Positions 1 through 5,686 of a stretch of 5,686 nucleotides of DNA are shown in pieces. Position 1 is the first letter of the stretch; the number at the start of each line of letters is the position of its first letter. Made by a program: the position numbers and the translations under genes. The DNA comes from Burkholderiales bacterium (GTDB lineage: Bacteria; Pseudomonadota; Gammaproteobacteria; Burkholderiales; SG8-39): contig DAIDTN010000111.1 of assembly GCA_027457185.1 (NCBI GenBank), positions 1 through 5,686 of the forward strand, in the 5' to 3' direction. The notes under the pieces were generated by a model that was given only the letters and a program-made list of their open reading frames with translations, was not told where the DNA came from and searched no databases.

Positions 1-1
1 G

Positions 2-1372
2 CGGCGCTATCGCGCCAAGCAGCTGTCGCCGCTGGAGGTGACGCAGGCCGTGCTCGCGCGCATACGCGAACTCAACCCCAGGCTGAATGCCTTTTGTCTC
101 ATCGACGAGGCGGGCGCGATCGAAGCGGCGCGCGCCTCCGAAGCGCGCTGGCTGAAAGGCGCGCCGCTGGGCGCACTCGATGGCGTGCCGGCTTCGATCA
201 AGGACCTGATCCTGACCCGCGGCTGGCCCACTTTGCGCGGCTCCAGGACCGTCGATCGCACCGGACCGTGGCTCGAAGACGGACCGGCGACGGCGCGGCT
301 GCGCGAGGCCGGCGCAGTGCTGCTGGGCAAAACCTGCACGCCCGAATTTGGTTGGAAAGGCGTCACCGACAGCGCGCTAACCGGCATCACGCGCAATCCC
401 TGGAATGCCGAGCGCACGCCCGGCGGCTCCAGCGGCGGCGCCTCGGCGCAAGTCGCCGCCGGCATGGGTCAGCTCGCGGTGGGCACCGACGGCGGCGGCT
501 CGATCCGCATTCCCTGCTCCTTCGCCGGCATTTCCGGCATCAAGGCCGGTTTCGGCCGCGTGCCGGCCTGGCCGCTTTCGCCCTTCGGCACGGTGGCGCA
601 CGTCGGTCCGATGGCGCGCACAGTCGCCGATTGCGCGCTGATGTTGAACGTCCTGGCGCAGCCCGATGCGCGCGACTGGACCGCCTTGCCCTATGTCGGT
701 GGCGACTGGACCGAGGGACTGGACGCGGGAGTGAAGGGCTTGCGCATCGCCTATAGCCCGCGGCTGGGTTACGTGAAACACGTCGACGCCGAAGTCGAAG
801 CGCGCGTCGCCGACGCAGCCAGAGTGCTCGCCGGTATGGGGGCGCAGGTGGACGAGGTCGATCCCGGTTTTGCCGACTGCCGCGAGATCTTCTGGGTGCA
901 CTGGACTGCGGGCGCCTACAACCTGCTGCGCAACATGCCCGAGGAAAAATTCGCGCTGCTCGATCCCGGCCTGCAACAAGCCAGTGCCAGCGGCTCGAAG
1001 CACACGCTGGCGCAATATCTCGATGCGGTCAACGCGCGCGGGGCGCTGGGCGAGCACATGCAGCGCTTCCATCAGAAATACGACCTGCTGCTCACGCCCG
1101 CGACGGCCATTCCGGCATTCGCCGCCGGCGTGGTCGCGCCGGAACGCCCGGCGGGCGAGGAAGACTGGACCTGGTGGACGCCCTTTTCCTTCCCCTTCAA
1201 TCTGACGCAGCAGCCGGCGATGTCCGTGCCCTGCGGTTTTTCCGGGGACGGCCTGCCCATCGGCCTGCAGCTGGTGGGACCGATGCAGCGCGAGGATCTG
1301 GTGCTGCGCGCGGCGCATGCCTACCAGCAGGGGACCGATCATCACCTGCGCCGCCCGCCGGACCCTATTTAA
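2..1372 (+). CDS. Amidase-signature family hydrolase, 5' end missing
   Basis: This enzyme hydrolyses a carboxylic amide to acid and ammonia (or amine), probably in the cytoplasm; the substrate cannot be read from sequence. The reading frame is open to the left edge and the codons before the GTG at 38 encode RRYRAKQLSPLEV, which is typical amidase N-terminal sequence. That GTG is therefore internal and the true start lies outside, probably only 10-25 residues away. Counting from the codon at nt 2, the Ser-cisSer-Lys triad is complete: Lys67 (in SIKD, nt 200-202), Ser143 (in GGSSGG, nt 428-430) and nucleophile Ser167 (in DGGGSIRIP, nt 500-502). The 24-residue spacing between the serines matches known family members. 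The C-terminal part (PFNLTQQPAMSVPCG, then GLPIGLQLVGP) is also standard. The 456 codons present are close to the usual 460-490. No gatB or gatC is visible, so a stand-alone amidase is likelier than GatA. The family call is firm; the substrate is unknown. Confidence 0.93.
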   Translation, partial: RRYRAKQLSPLEVTQAVLARIRELNPRLNAFCLIDEAGAIEAARASEARWLKGAPLGALDGVPASIKDLILTRGWPTLRGSRTVDRTGPWLEDGPATARLREAGAVLLGKTCTPEFGWKGVTDSALTGITRNPWNAERTPGGSSGGASAQVAAGMGQLAVGTDGGGSIRIPCSFAGISGIKAGFGRVPAWPLSPFGTVAHVGPMARTVADCALMLNVLAQPDARDWTALPYVGGDWTEGLDAGVKGLRIAYSPRLGYVKHVDAEVEARVADAARVLAGMGAQVDEVDPGFADCREIFWVHWTAGAYNLLRNMPEEKFALLDPGLQQASASGSKHTLAQYLDAVNARGALGEHMQRFHQKYDLLLTPATAIPAFAAGVVAPERPAGEEDWTWWTPFSFPFNLTQQPAMSVPCGFSGDGLPIGLQLVGPMQREDLVLRAAHAYQQGTDHHLRRPPDPI

Positions 1373-2552
1373 TCACGCGTTGGTCGCGCTCGAGATTCAG
1401 CCGCCAGCGAAAGCCGCATCCGATCAGGGCCAGGCCCAGCGATGCGGTCACGAATACCGGCGCGGTGCCGTAAGCGTCGACCACCTTTCCCGCCAGCCAG
1501 ACGCCCGCCGACTGCCCGCTAAACAGGCACAGCGCGAACAAAGACATCGCCGCGCCGCGTGCCGCGGGCGCCATCTGGGTGGCGTTGACCTGCAGCGTGT
1601 TGTGCAGCATGTAAAAGCCGGCGCCGATGAGCAGAATGCCGGGCACGCTTGCCCATGCCACCGGCGCGAATTCGAGCCAAAGATAGCCGACCGCGAGAAC
1701 CAGGCCGCCGCCCGCCGCGAGGCCGGACTCGCCCAGGCGCGCGACGAAGCGTTTCGCGCCGAGGGCGTACAGCACTCCGCCCGCCGCGTAGGCCGCGACC
1801 ATTGCACCGGCAACGGCGGGGCCGAGAGAAAACCGCTGTTGCAGATGCGTGGGAATGAAAGCGAGCGCTCCGTACATGATCATCGCTTCGATAAACACGG
1901 TGCCGACGACGAATCGGACCCAGGGTAGGGCGAGCAATCCGGCCATGCGCACGAGGCCCGAGCGGATGGTGGCGGTGGCGTCGCCGGCCGGGTGCCGCGT
2001 AATCGGGTTGCGGCGCAACTCCAGCAGGAGCAGCGTGCCGACGATCAGGTAAAGCGCGGCGAGCACGAAGAAAATCGCGCGCCAGCCGAAGCGCTCCGCC
2101 AGCACGCCCGCGAGCGATTGGCCGAAGGCGGTGCCGAGGATCTGCCCGAGCAGAAACCGCGCGATCAGCGCCTGGCGCTGGTCGTAGGCGACGACATCGC
2201 CTATCCAGGCCATCGACAGCGGAATCAGCGCGCCGACCGTCGCGCCGGCGGCGAAGCGCGCAACGATGAGGGTGTCCAGCGTCGGCGCCATGGCGCAGGC
2301 GACGGTACCCAGCGCGGAGGCGAGCGTGGCCGCGCACACCATGAGGTACCTGCCGTAGCGATCGCCCAGCGGCCCGTAGACCGCCTGCAGCAGTCCGTAG
2401 GACATGGCAAAAGCAGTTACGACCGAAGCTGCGCCGCCGGTAGTGACCGAGAATTCCGCGGCGAGTTGGGGCAGTAGCGTGTCGGTTGCGCGCAGGCTTG
2501 CCGCGCTCGCGAACGCCGCGAGCGACAGCAGGAATACCGCCCGGTTGGTCAT
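1365..2552 (-). CDS. MFS transporter, 12 transmembrane helices, DHA1/AraJ-like
   Basis: This is an inner-membrane major facilitator protein, presumably driven by the proton gradient; its substrate and direction are unknown. With the ATG at 2552 it has 395 residues, normal for a 12-helix MFS protein. Hydrophobic segments lie near residues 4-22, 41-61, 71-90, 94-116, 131-153, 158-179, 207-231, 244-264, 277-293, 300-320, 332-354 and 363-383, with a hydrophilic central loop at about 180-205. MFS motif A is clear between helices 2 and 3 (GPLGDRYGR, residues 60-68), and a degenerate copy follows helix 8 (about 265-275). The segment with TDTLLPQLAAEF after helix 1 is typical of DHA1-like permeases. 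The frame continues upstream to a TTG at 2594, but that would add 14 residues with no clear ribosome site; the ATG gives a normal N-terminus leading straight into helix 1. It is divergent from the acyl-CoA dehydrogenase gene, so it may carry that pathway's substrate or a related compound; this is inference. Confidence 0.92.
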   Translation of the reverse strand: MTNRAVFLLSLAAFASAASLRATDTLLPQLAAEFSVTTGGAASVVTAFAMSYGLLQAVYGPLGDRYGRYLMVCAATLASALGTVACAMAPTLDTLIVARFAAGATVGALIPLSMAWIGDVVAYDQRQALIARFLLGQILGTAFGQSLAGVLAERFGWRAIFFVLAALYLIVGTLLLLELRRNPITRHPAGDATATIRSGLVRMAGLLALPWVRFVVGTVFIEAMIMYGALAFIPTHLQQRFSLGPAVAGAMVAAYAAGGVLYALGAKRFVARLGESGLAAGGGLVLAVGYLWLEFAPVAWASVPGILLIGAGFYMLHNTLQVNATQMAPAARGAAMSLFALCLFSGQSAGVWLAGKVVDAYGTAPVFVTASLGLALIGCGFRWRLNLERDQRVIK

Positions 2553-2655
2553 GAGAACCGCGATTATCAGGGAAAAACGCTCTGCTTGCGGCAATCATGC
2601 AGACCGCCCTGCGCCGGTGGCGGGCCGGGGCAGCGGCGCGCTGTTTACCTACTGC

Positions 2656-2684
2656 TTGCACAAATACCTGAGGCCCAATATATT
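2656..2684 (+). promoter_or_regulatory. Candidate sigma70-type promoter for the dehydrogenase-ligase operon
   Basis: TTGCAC (2656-2661) and TATATT (2679-2684) are separated by exactly 17 bp. The -10 matches the consensus at five of six positions, while the -35 matches only its TTG part, so this is a plausible but not strong promoter that may need an activator. Transcription would start near 2691, giving a leader of about 43 nt before the ATG at 2734. The call rests on pattern and position only. Confidence 0.45.
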
Positions 2685-2685
2685 G
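2676..2685. promoter_or_regulatory. Perfect 10-bp palindrome CAATATATTG over the -10 box (possible operator)
   Basis: CAATATATTG is its own reverse complement. It is flanked by AGG on the left (2671-2673) and CCT on the right (2689-2691), giving an imperfect extended dyad with spacers of 2 and 3 bp. It lies over the candidate -10 hexamer of the rightward operon, where a dimeric repressor such as a TetR, MarR or GntR protein could block transcription. No regulator gene is present in the window, so the assignment is inferred from symmetry and position. Confidence 0.35.
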
Positions 2686-2720
2686 AGTCCTGGGACCGCA
2701 ATCACCGCCAGCTAGCGCTT

Positions 2721-2727
2721 GAGAGGA
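2721..2727 (+). promoter_or_regulatory. Ribosome-binding site of the acyl-CoA dehydrogenase gene
   Basis: GAGAGGA, with the AGGA core at 2724-2727, ends 6 nt before the ATG at 2734. Sequence and spacing are near ideal and fix the start codon of this gene. Confidence 0.8.
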
Positions 2728-2733
2728 TAACGC

Positions 2734-3891
2734 ATGAGCGACAGAACCTACCTCGACTGGCCGTTCTTCGACGCGCCGCAGCGGCGGCTGGCGGCCGATC
2801 TCGACGCTTGGGCGGTGGAGAATCTCGCGCATCTGGATCATGGCGACGTCGACGCGCTGTGCCGCAATCTGGTCACGCGCTTGGGGCATGGCGGCTGGCT
2901 CAGGCACTGCGTGCCGGCGGCTTACGGCGGGGCCTCCGCGGCCATAGATTCGCGCTCGCTGTGCGTCGCGCGCGAGACACTGGCGCGCCACGAGGGACTG
3001 GCCGATTTCGCTTTCGCCATGCAGGGCCTGGGCTCGGGCGCCATTTCCATTGCCGGCGGCGAGGAACTGAAGCAGCGCTACCTGCCGCGCGTGGCCCGCG
3101 GCGAGGCTATCGCCGCCTTCGCGCTGTCCGAACCAGATGCGGGTTCGGACGTGGGCGCCATGAGCACCAGCGCGCGCCGCGAGGGCGAGCACTATGTGCT
3201 CGACGGCGAGAAGACCTGGATTTCCAACGGCGGCATCGCCGATTTCTATTGCGTGTTCGCGCGCACCGGGGAAGCCGCGGGAGCCCGGGGCATCAGCGCC
3301 TTCGTCGTCGACGCCGCCACGCCCGGCCTCGAGGTTGCCGCGCGCATCGAACTGATCGCGCCGCATCCGCTCGCCAGCCTGCGCTTTCGCGGCTGCCGCG
3401 TGAGCGCAAAACAGCGCCTGGGCGAGCCCGGCCAGGGATTCAAGGTGGCGATGCAGACGCTGGACATTTTCCGCGCCTCGGTTGCCGCCGCCGCGCTCGG
3501 ATTCGCGCGGCGCGCCCTGGACGAGGCGCTGGACCGCGCCAAGGGGCGCAAGATGTTCGGCCAGACGCTGGCCGATTTTCAGCTCACGCAGGCCGCCATC
3601 GCCGACATGGCCACGGCCATCGACAGCGCGGCGCTGCTCACCTATCGCGCCGCCTGGCTGCGCGACGTCAAGGGTGCGCGCACCACGCGCGAAGCGGCGA
3701 TGGCCAAGATGGTGGCGACCGAATCGGCGCAGCAGGTGATCGACCGCGCGCTGCAGATGTTCGGCGGCCTCGGCGTGGTGAGCGGGTACCCGGTGGAAAA
3801 ACTTTACCGCGAGATTCGCGCGCTGCGCATTTACGAGGGCGCGACCGAAGTGCAGAAGCTGATTATCGCGCGCGAAACACTGAAGGGCTAG
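2734..3891 (+). CDS. Acyl-CoA dehydrogenase family flavoenzyme
   Basis: This FAD-dependent cytoplasmic enzyme should introduce an alpha,beta double bond into an acyl-CoA thioester and pass electrons to ETF. At 385 residues it has the usual length. The N-terminal helical domain covers about 1-125. The first ACAD signature, ALSEPDAGSDVGA, is at 130-142 and opens the beta domain, followed by the FAD-contacting GEKTWISNGG stretch (158-167). The C-terminal helical domain carries the second signature at 341-360 (QMFGGLGVV onward) and then RIYEGATEVQ, in which Glu368 occupies the position of the catalytic base of medium-chain-type dehydrogenases. One signature position differs: the residue normally Asp/Glu/Asn at 351 is Gly. 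The start is set by a good ribosome site. The CoA ligase follows after 61 bp on the same strand, so the substrate is probably the ligase product or a later CoA intermediate of the same pathway. Branched-chain, aromatic side-chain or cyclohexanecarboxyl-CoA-type substrates are all possible; sequence alone does not choose between them. Confidence 0.93.
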   Translation: MSDRTYLDWPFFDAPQRRLAADLDAWAVENLAHLDHGDVDALCRNLVTRLGHGGWLRHCVPAAYGGASAAIDSRSLCVARETLARHEGLADFAFAMQGLGSGAISIAGGEELKQRYLPRVARGEAIAAFALSEPDAGSDVGAMSTSARREGEHYVLDGEKTWISNGGIADFYCVFARTGEAAGARGISAFVVDAATPGLEVAARIELIAPHPLASLRFRGCRVSAKQRLGEPGQGFKVAMQTLDIFRASVAAAALGFARRALDEALDRAKGRKMFGQTLADFQLTQAAIADMATAIDSAALLTYRAAWLRDVKGARTTREAAMAKMVATESAQQVIDRALQMFGGLGVVSGYPVEKLYREIRALRIYEGATEVQKLIIARETLKG

Positions 3892-3908
3892 CCGCGCGCC
3901 AACGCGGC
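3891..3908 (+). other. Small GC hairpin between dehydrogenase and ligase genes
   Basis: GCCGCG (3891-3896) and CGCGGC (3903-3908) form a perfect 6-bp stem with a 6-nt loop, beginning at the last base of the dehydrogenase stop codon. No T-run follows, so it is not a standard terminator. It could stabilise the upstream part of a shared transcript or slightly reduce read-through. Short GC stems arise by chance in such DNA, so its significance is uncertain. Confidence 0.25.
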
Positions 3909-3943
3909 CCGATGCGCCCGCGCGCTCAACGGTGGGATGTTCT

Positions 3944-3947
3944 GGAG
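3944..3947 (+). promoter_or_regulatory. Ribosome-binding site deciding the ligase start
   Basis: GGAG (3944-3947) lies 5 nt before the ATG at 3953. This favours the ATG over the in-frame GTG at 3932, which would add seven residues (MGCSGVS) that do not resemble the family and which has no purine-rich site at the right distance. Confidence 0.65.
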
Positions 3948-3952
3948 TTTCC

Positions 3953-5593
3953 ATGGAAGCTACGGCGCACGTCGATACCTTCGTCAGGGATGCGCTGCCG
4001 CCGCACGCACAGTGGCCAAAACTGGTGTTCGAACTGCCGGAGTTGCGCTATCCGAAGCGCCTGAACTGCGCCGCCGAGCTGCTCGACCGGATGGTCGAGC
4101 TCGGCCACGGCGAACGCAGCGTGATCCGCACCCTGGTCGACGGCAAGGCCTATGCCTGCACCTACCGAGCGCTGCTGCATCGAGCCAACCAGATCGCGCA
4201 CGTGCTCACCGCGGATCTGCACTTGCGGCCGGGGAATCGCGTGCTGCTGCGTGCGCCCAACAATCCGATGATGGCCGCGTGCTGGCTGGCGGTGGTCAAA
4301 GCCGGACTCGTTGCCGTGCCCACCATGCCGCTGTTGCGGGCGACCGAGCTAAAGCAAATCATCGACAAGGCCAAAGTCGGCGCCGCGCTGTGCGATCTGC
4401 GCTTGATGGAAGAAATGGAGCTGGCCCGAGCCGGGTGCCGGGAGATGAAGCAGGTGCTCTATTTCAACGATGGCAGCGCGGGCTCGCTCGAACAAAAACT
4501 CGCGCACAAGCCCACGGCGTTCGCGAACGTGGATACTGCGGCCGACGATGCCTGCATGATCGCCTTCACTTCGGGCACAACCGGAAGGCCCAAGGGCACG
4601 GTGCACTTTCATCGCGACGTGCTCGCCATGTGCGACTGCTTCCCGCGCTCGTGCCTGAAGCCCGGCCAGGACGATATTTTTTGCGGCACGCCGCCGCTTG
4701 CGTTCACCTTCGGTCTGGGCGGCCTGCTGTGCTTCCCCATGCGATTTGGCGCGTCCACCGTGCTGATCGAAAAGCTCACGCCAGACAGCCTGCTGGAGGC
4801 CGTCGACGCGTTCAAGGCCACGATCTGTTTCACTGCCCCGACCTACTATCGGCAGATGGCGGGACTGGTCAGGAACTACAAGCTGCGCAGCCTGAAAAAA
4901 TGCGTCTCCGCCGGCGAAGCCTTGCCCGACGCCACGCGGCAAATGTTCAAGGAGGCGAGCGGCATCGAGATCATCGACGGCATCGGCGCGACCGAGATGA
5001 TGCACATATTCATCTCGCACACGCCCGAGCGCGTGCGCCGCGGGGCGACCGGCTACGCCATCCCCGGCTACGACGCAAAAGTGATCGACGATGCCGGCAA
5101 GCCCTGCGCGCCGGGCGTGGTCGGGCGCCTCGCGGTGATAGGGCCCACCGGCTGCCGCTACCTCGCCGACCCGCGGCAGAAGGACTACGTCATCAGCCGG
5201 GGAAGCCTGCGCGGCTGGAACCTCACCGGCGACGCCTACAAGATGGATGCAGACGGCTACTTCTACTATCAGGCGCGCACCGACGACATGATCATCTCGG
5301 CCGGCTACAACGTCGCCGGACCCGAAGTCGAGGCCGCGCTGCTGCAGCATCCGGCGGTGGCCGAATGCGGCGTGGTGGGCGTGCCGGACGCGGAGCGCGG
5401 CCAGATCGTGCGGGCCTGCGTGGTGCTCAAGCAGGGCTACACCGGCAACGAGCCGATGGTGAAGGAACTGCAGGAGTTCGTGAAGAAAACCATCGCGCCC
5501 TACAAGTATCCGCGCTCGGTGCAGTTCGTCGCGTCGCTGCCGCGGACGGAGACCGGCAAGCTGCAGCGCTTCAAGCTGCGCCAGGCCGGCTGA
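3953..5593 (+). CDS. Aryl-CoA ligase, 2-aminobenzoate/benzoate-CoA ligase family
   Basis: This AMP-forming ligase should activate an aromatic (or similar cyclic) carboxylic acid with ATP and coenzyme A to its CoA thioester via an acyl-adenylate. From the ATG it has 546 residues, normal for the family. Visible motifs: the ATP-binding P-loop TSGTTGRPKG (206-215); PPLAFTFGLGG (247-257), typical of benzoate-CoA ligases; the A5 motif GIGATEMMHIFIS (343-355), which in this family usually reads GIG[SA]TEM; LTGD (424-427); the hinge segment RTDDMIISAGYNV then GPEVE (442-460); and the C-terminal catalytic lysine, Lys536, in TETGK. The N-terminus, with HVDTFVRD, LPP, QW, LPELRYP and LNCAAELLD, resembles from memory 2-aminobenzoate-CoA ligase of Azoarcus/Aromatoleum evansii more than classical benzoate-CoA ligase. 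It probably shares a transcript with the preceding acyl-CoA dehydrogenase. Ligase chemistry and family are secure. Anthranilate is the first substrate to consider, but benzoate, hydroxybenzoates or alicyclic acids remain possible, so no symbol is given. Confidence 0.92.
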   Translation: MEATAHVDTFVRDALPPHAQWPKLVFELPELRYPKRLNCAAELLDRMVELGHGERSVIRTLVDGKAYACTYRALLHRANQIAHVLTADLHLRPGNRVLLRAPNNPMMAACWLAVVKAGLVAVPTMPLLRATELKQIIDKAKVGAALCDLRLMEEMELARAGCREMKQVLYFNDGSAGSLEQKLAHKPTAFANVDTAADDACMIAFTSGTTGRPKGTVHFHRDVLAMCDCFPRSCLKPGQDDIFCGTPPLAFTFGLGGLLCFPMRFGASTVLIEKLTPDSLLEAVDAFKATICFTAPTYYRQMAGLVRNYKLRSLKKCVSAGEALPDATRQMFKEASGIEIIDGIGATEMMHIFISHTPERVRRGATGYAIPGYDAKVIDDAGKPCAPGVVGRLAVIGPTGCRYLADPRQKDYVISRGSLRGWNLTGDAYKMDADGYFYYQARTDDMIISAGYNVAGPEVEAALLQHPAVAECGVVGVPDAERGQIVRACVVLKQGYTGNEPMVKELQEFVKKTIAPYKYPRSVQFVASLPRTETGKLQRFKLRQAG

Positions 5594-5645
5594 TGGTGCG
5601 TGGTGAATTAAATCCTGATTCCCGGTATTGCGGAGTTGCGATTTT

Positions 5646-5669
5646 GCGCGGACGAGAAGCCGTCCGCGC
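5646..5669 (+). terminator. Strong GC hairpin downstream of the ligase, possible transcription end
   Basis: GCGCGGACG (5646-5654) and CGTCCGCGC (5661-5669) form a perfect 9-bp stem around the 6-nt loop AGAAGC, starting 53 nt after the ligase stop. There is no T-run after the stem on the plus strand; a TTTT run lies just before it instead. It is therefore not a textbook intrinsic terminator in either direction. It could still act as an mRNA 3'-end stabiliser, a weak or Rho-assisted terminator, or be one copy of a dispersed palindromic repeat. Confidence 0.4.
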
Positions 5670-5686
5670 GGATCCTCGATTGCGCA

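Larger units (their letters stand above)
2553..2733. promoter_or_regulatory. Divergent intergenic control region
   Basis: These 181 bp separate the start codons of the MFS gene (leftward) and the acyl-CoA dehydrogenase gene (rightward). The right half is visibly richer in A/T than the flanking genes and holds a candidate promoter, a palindrome and the ribosome site of the rightward gene. The left half shows no convincing leftward promoter: a GATAAT on the minus strand near 2563-2568 has no -35 partner at the usual distance, and no good Shine-Dalgarno precedes the MFS ATG. An 8-bp direct repeat, CTGCTTGC, occurs at 2582-2589 and 2652-2659; I attach little weight to it. Confidence 0.7.

Noticed and set aside
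2..1372. GatA subunit of glutamyl-tRNA(Gln) amidotransferase
   Set aside because: The amidase signature is shared by GatA, but no gatC or gatB is adjacent and the C-terminal region fits generic stand-alone amidases. Upstream sequence is missing, so this is a judgement.
2553..2594. TTG at 2592-2594 (minus strand) as start of the MFS protein
   Set aside because: It adds 14 residues not typical before the first helix; the ATG at 2552 gives the normal N-terminus. The longer form cannot be fully excluded because neither start has a clear Shine-Dalgarno.
2582..2659. 8-bp direct repeat CTGCTTGC at 2582-2589 and 2652-2659 in the control region
   Set aside because: Short, with no third copy and no conserved spacing logic; likely chance.
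3932..3952. GTG at 3932 as start of the CoA ligase
   Set aside because: The ATG at 3953 has GGAG 5 nt upstream and yields a family-like N-terminus; the GTG has no suitable ribosome site.
1519..3954. Very long minus-strand open frame (811 codons) spanning the antisense of the dehydrogenase gene and an alternative frame of the MFS gene
   Set aside because: Its translation is dominated by Arg, Ala, Gly and His with no domain motif, and it crosses two genes with clear families and the intergenic region. High GC at codon wobble positions suppresses stops in shadow frames.
2586..4064. 492-codon plus-strand frame overlapping the dehydrogenase gene
   Set aside because: Arg/Gly/Ala-rich shadow of the dehydrogenase reading frame without recognisable motifs; the dehydrogenase frame has both family signatures and a good ribosome site.
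3953..5593. Firm call as benzoate-CoA ligase (bclA/badA) or 2-aminobenzoate-CoA ligase (abmG)
   Set aside because: The family motifs are shared and the substrate pocket cannot be settled by eye, so no symbol was assigned even though the N-terminus leans toward the aminobenzoate enzyme.
1..5686. Mobile element, CRISPR, tRNA/rRNA, toxin-antitoxin or defence system
   Set aside because: No terminal inverted repeats, transposase motifs, regularly spaced repeats, tRNA-like folds or small toxin-like genes were seen; nearly all the window is occupied by four metabolic or transport genes with uniform base composition.

Overview
This GC-rich window (roughly two thirds G+C by eye) looks like chromosomal DNA of a betaproteobacterium, probably Burkholderiales or Rhodocyclales. 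The reasons are the strong G/C bias at third codon positions, densely packed genes with AGGA/GGAG ribosome-binding sites, and a CoA ligase whose sequence I recognise as close to the 2-aminobenzoate/benzoate-CoA ligases of aromatic-degrading betaproteobacteria such as Azoarcus/Aromatoleum. The taxonomic call is an inference.

Layout: (1) positions 2-1372, plus strand, an amidase-signature hydrolase that is cut by the left edge but has its whole catalytic core. (2) Positions 1365-2552, minus strand, a 12-helix MFS transporter; its stop overlaps the amidase stop by 8 bp in a tail-to-tail arrangement. (3) Positions 2553-2733, a 181-bp divergent control region with a plausible sigma70-type promoter facing right and a perfect 10-bp AT palindrome over its -10 box. 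(4) Positions 2734-3891, plus strand, an acyl-CoA dehydrogenase. (5) Positions 3953-5593, plus strand, an aryl-CoA ligase of the benzoate/2-aminobenzoate-CoA ligase family, 61 bp downstream and probably in the same operon. (6) Positions 5594-5686, a short AT-richer tail with a strong GC hairpin and no confident gene.

How they may work together: the ligase would activate an imported aromatic or alicyclic acid to its CoA thioester, and the dehydrogenase would desaturate that thioester or a later, ring-opened or ring-reduced CoA intermediate. The divergent MFS protein could import the acid or export a related compound. The amidase could release a carboxylic acid from an amide, but its orientation gives no direct evidence of shared regulation. 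The set fits an aryl- or cycloalkyl-CoA catabolic locus whose other genes (ring-attacking enzyme, hydratase, thiolase, regulator) would lie outside the window.

I found no mobile element, CRISPR array, RNA gene or defence system. All four proteins belong to well-known families. The points worth following up are the substrate of the ligase/dehydrogenase pair and the palindromic promoter.
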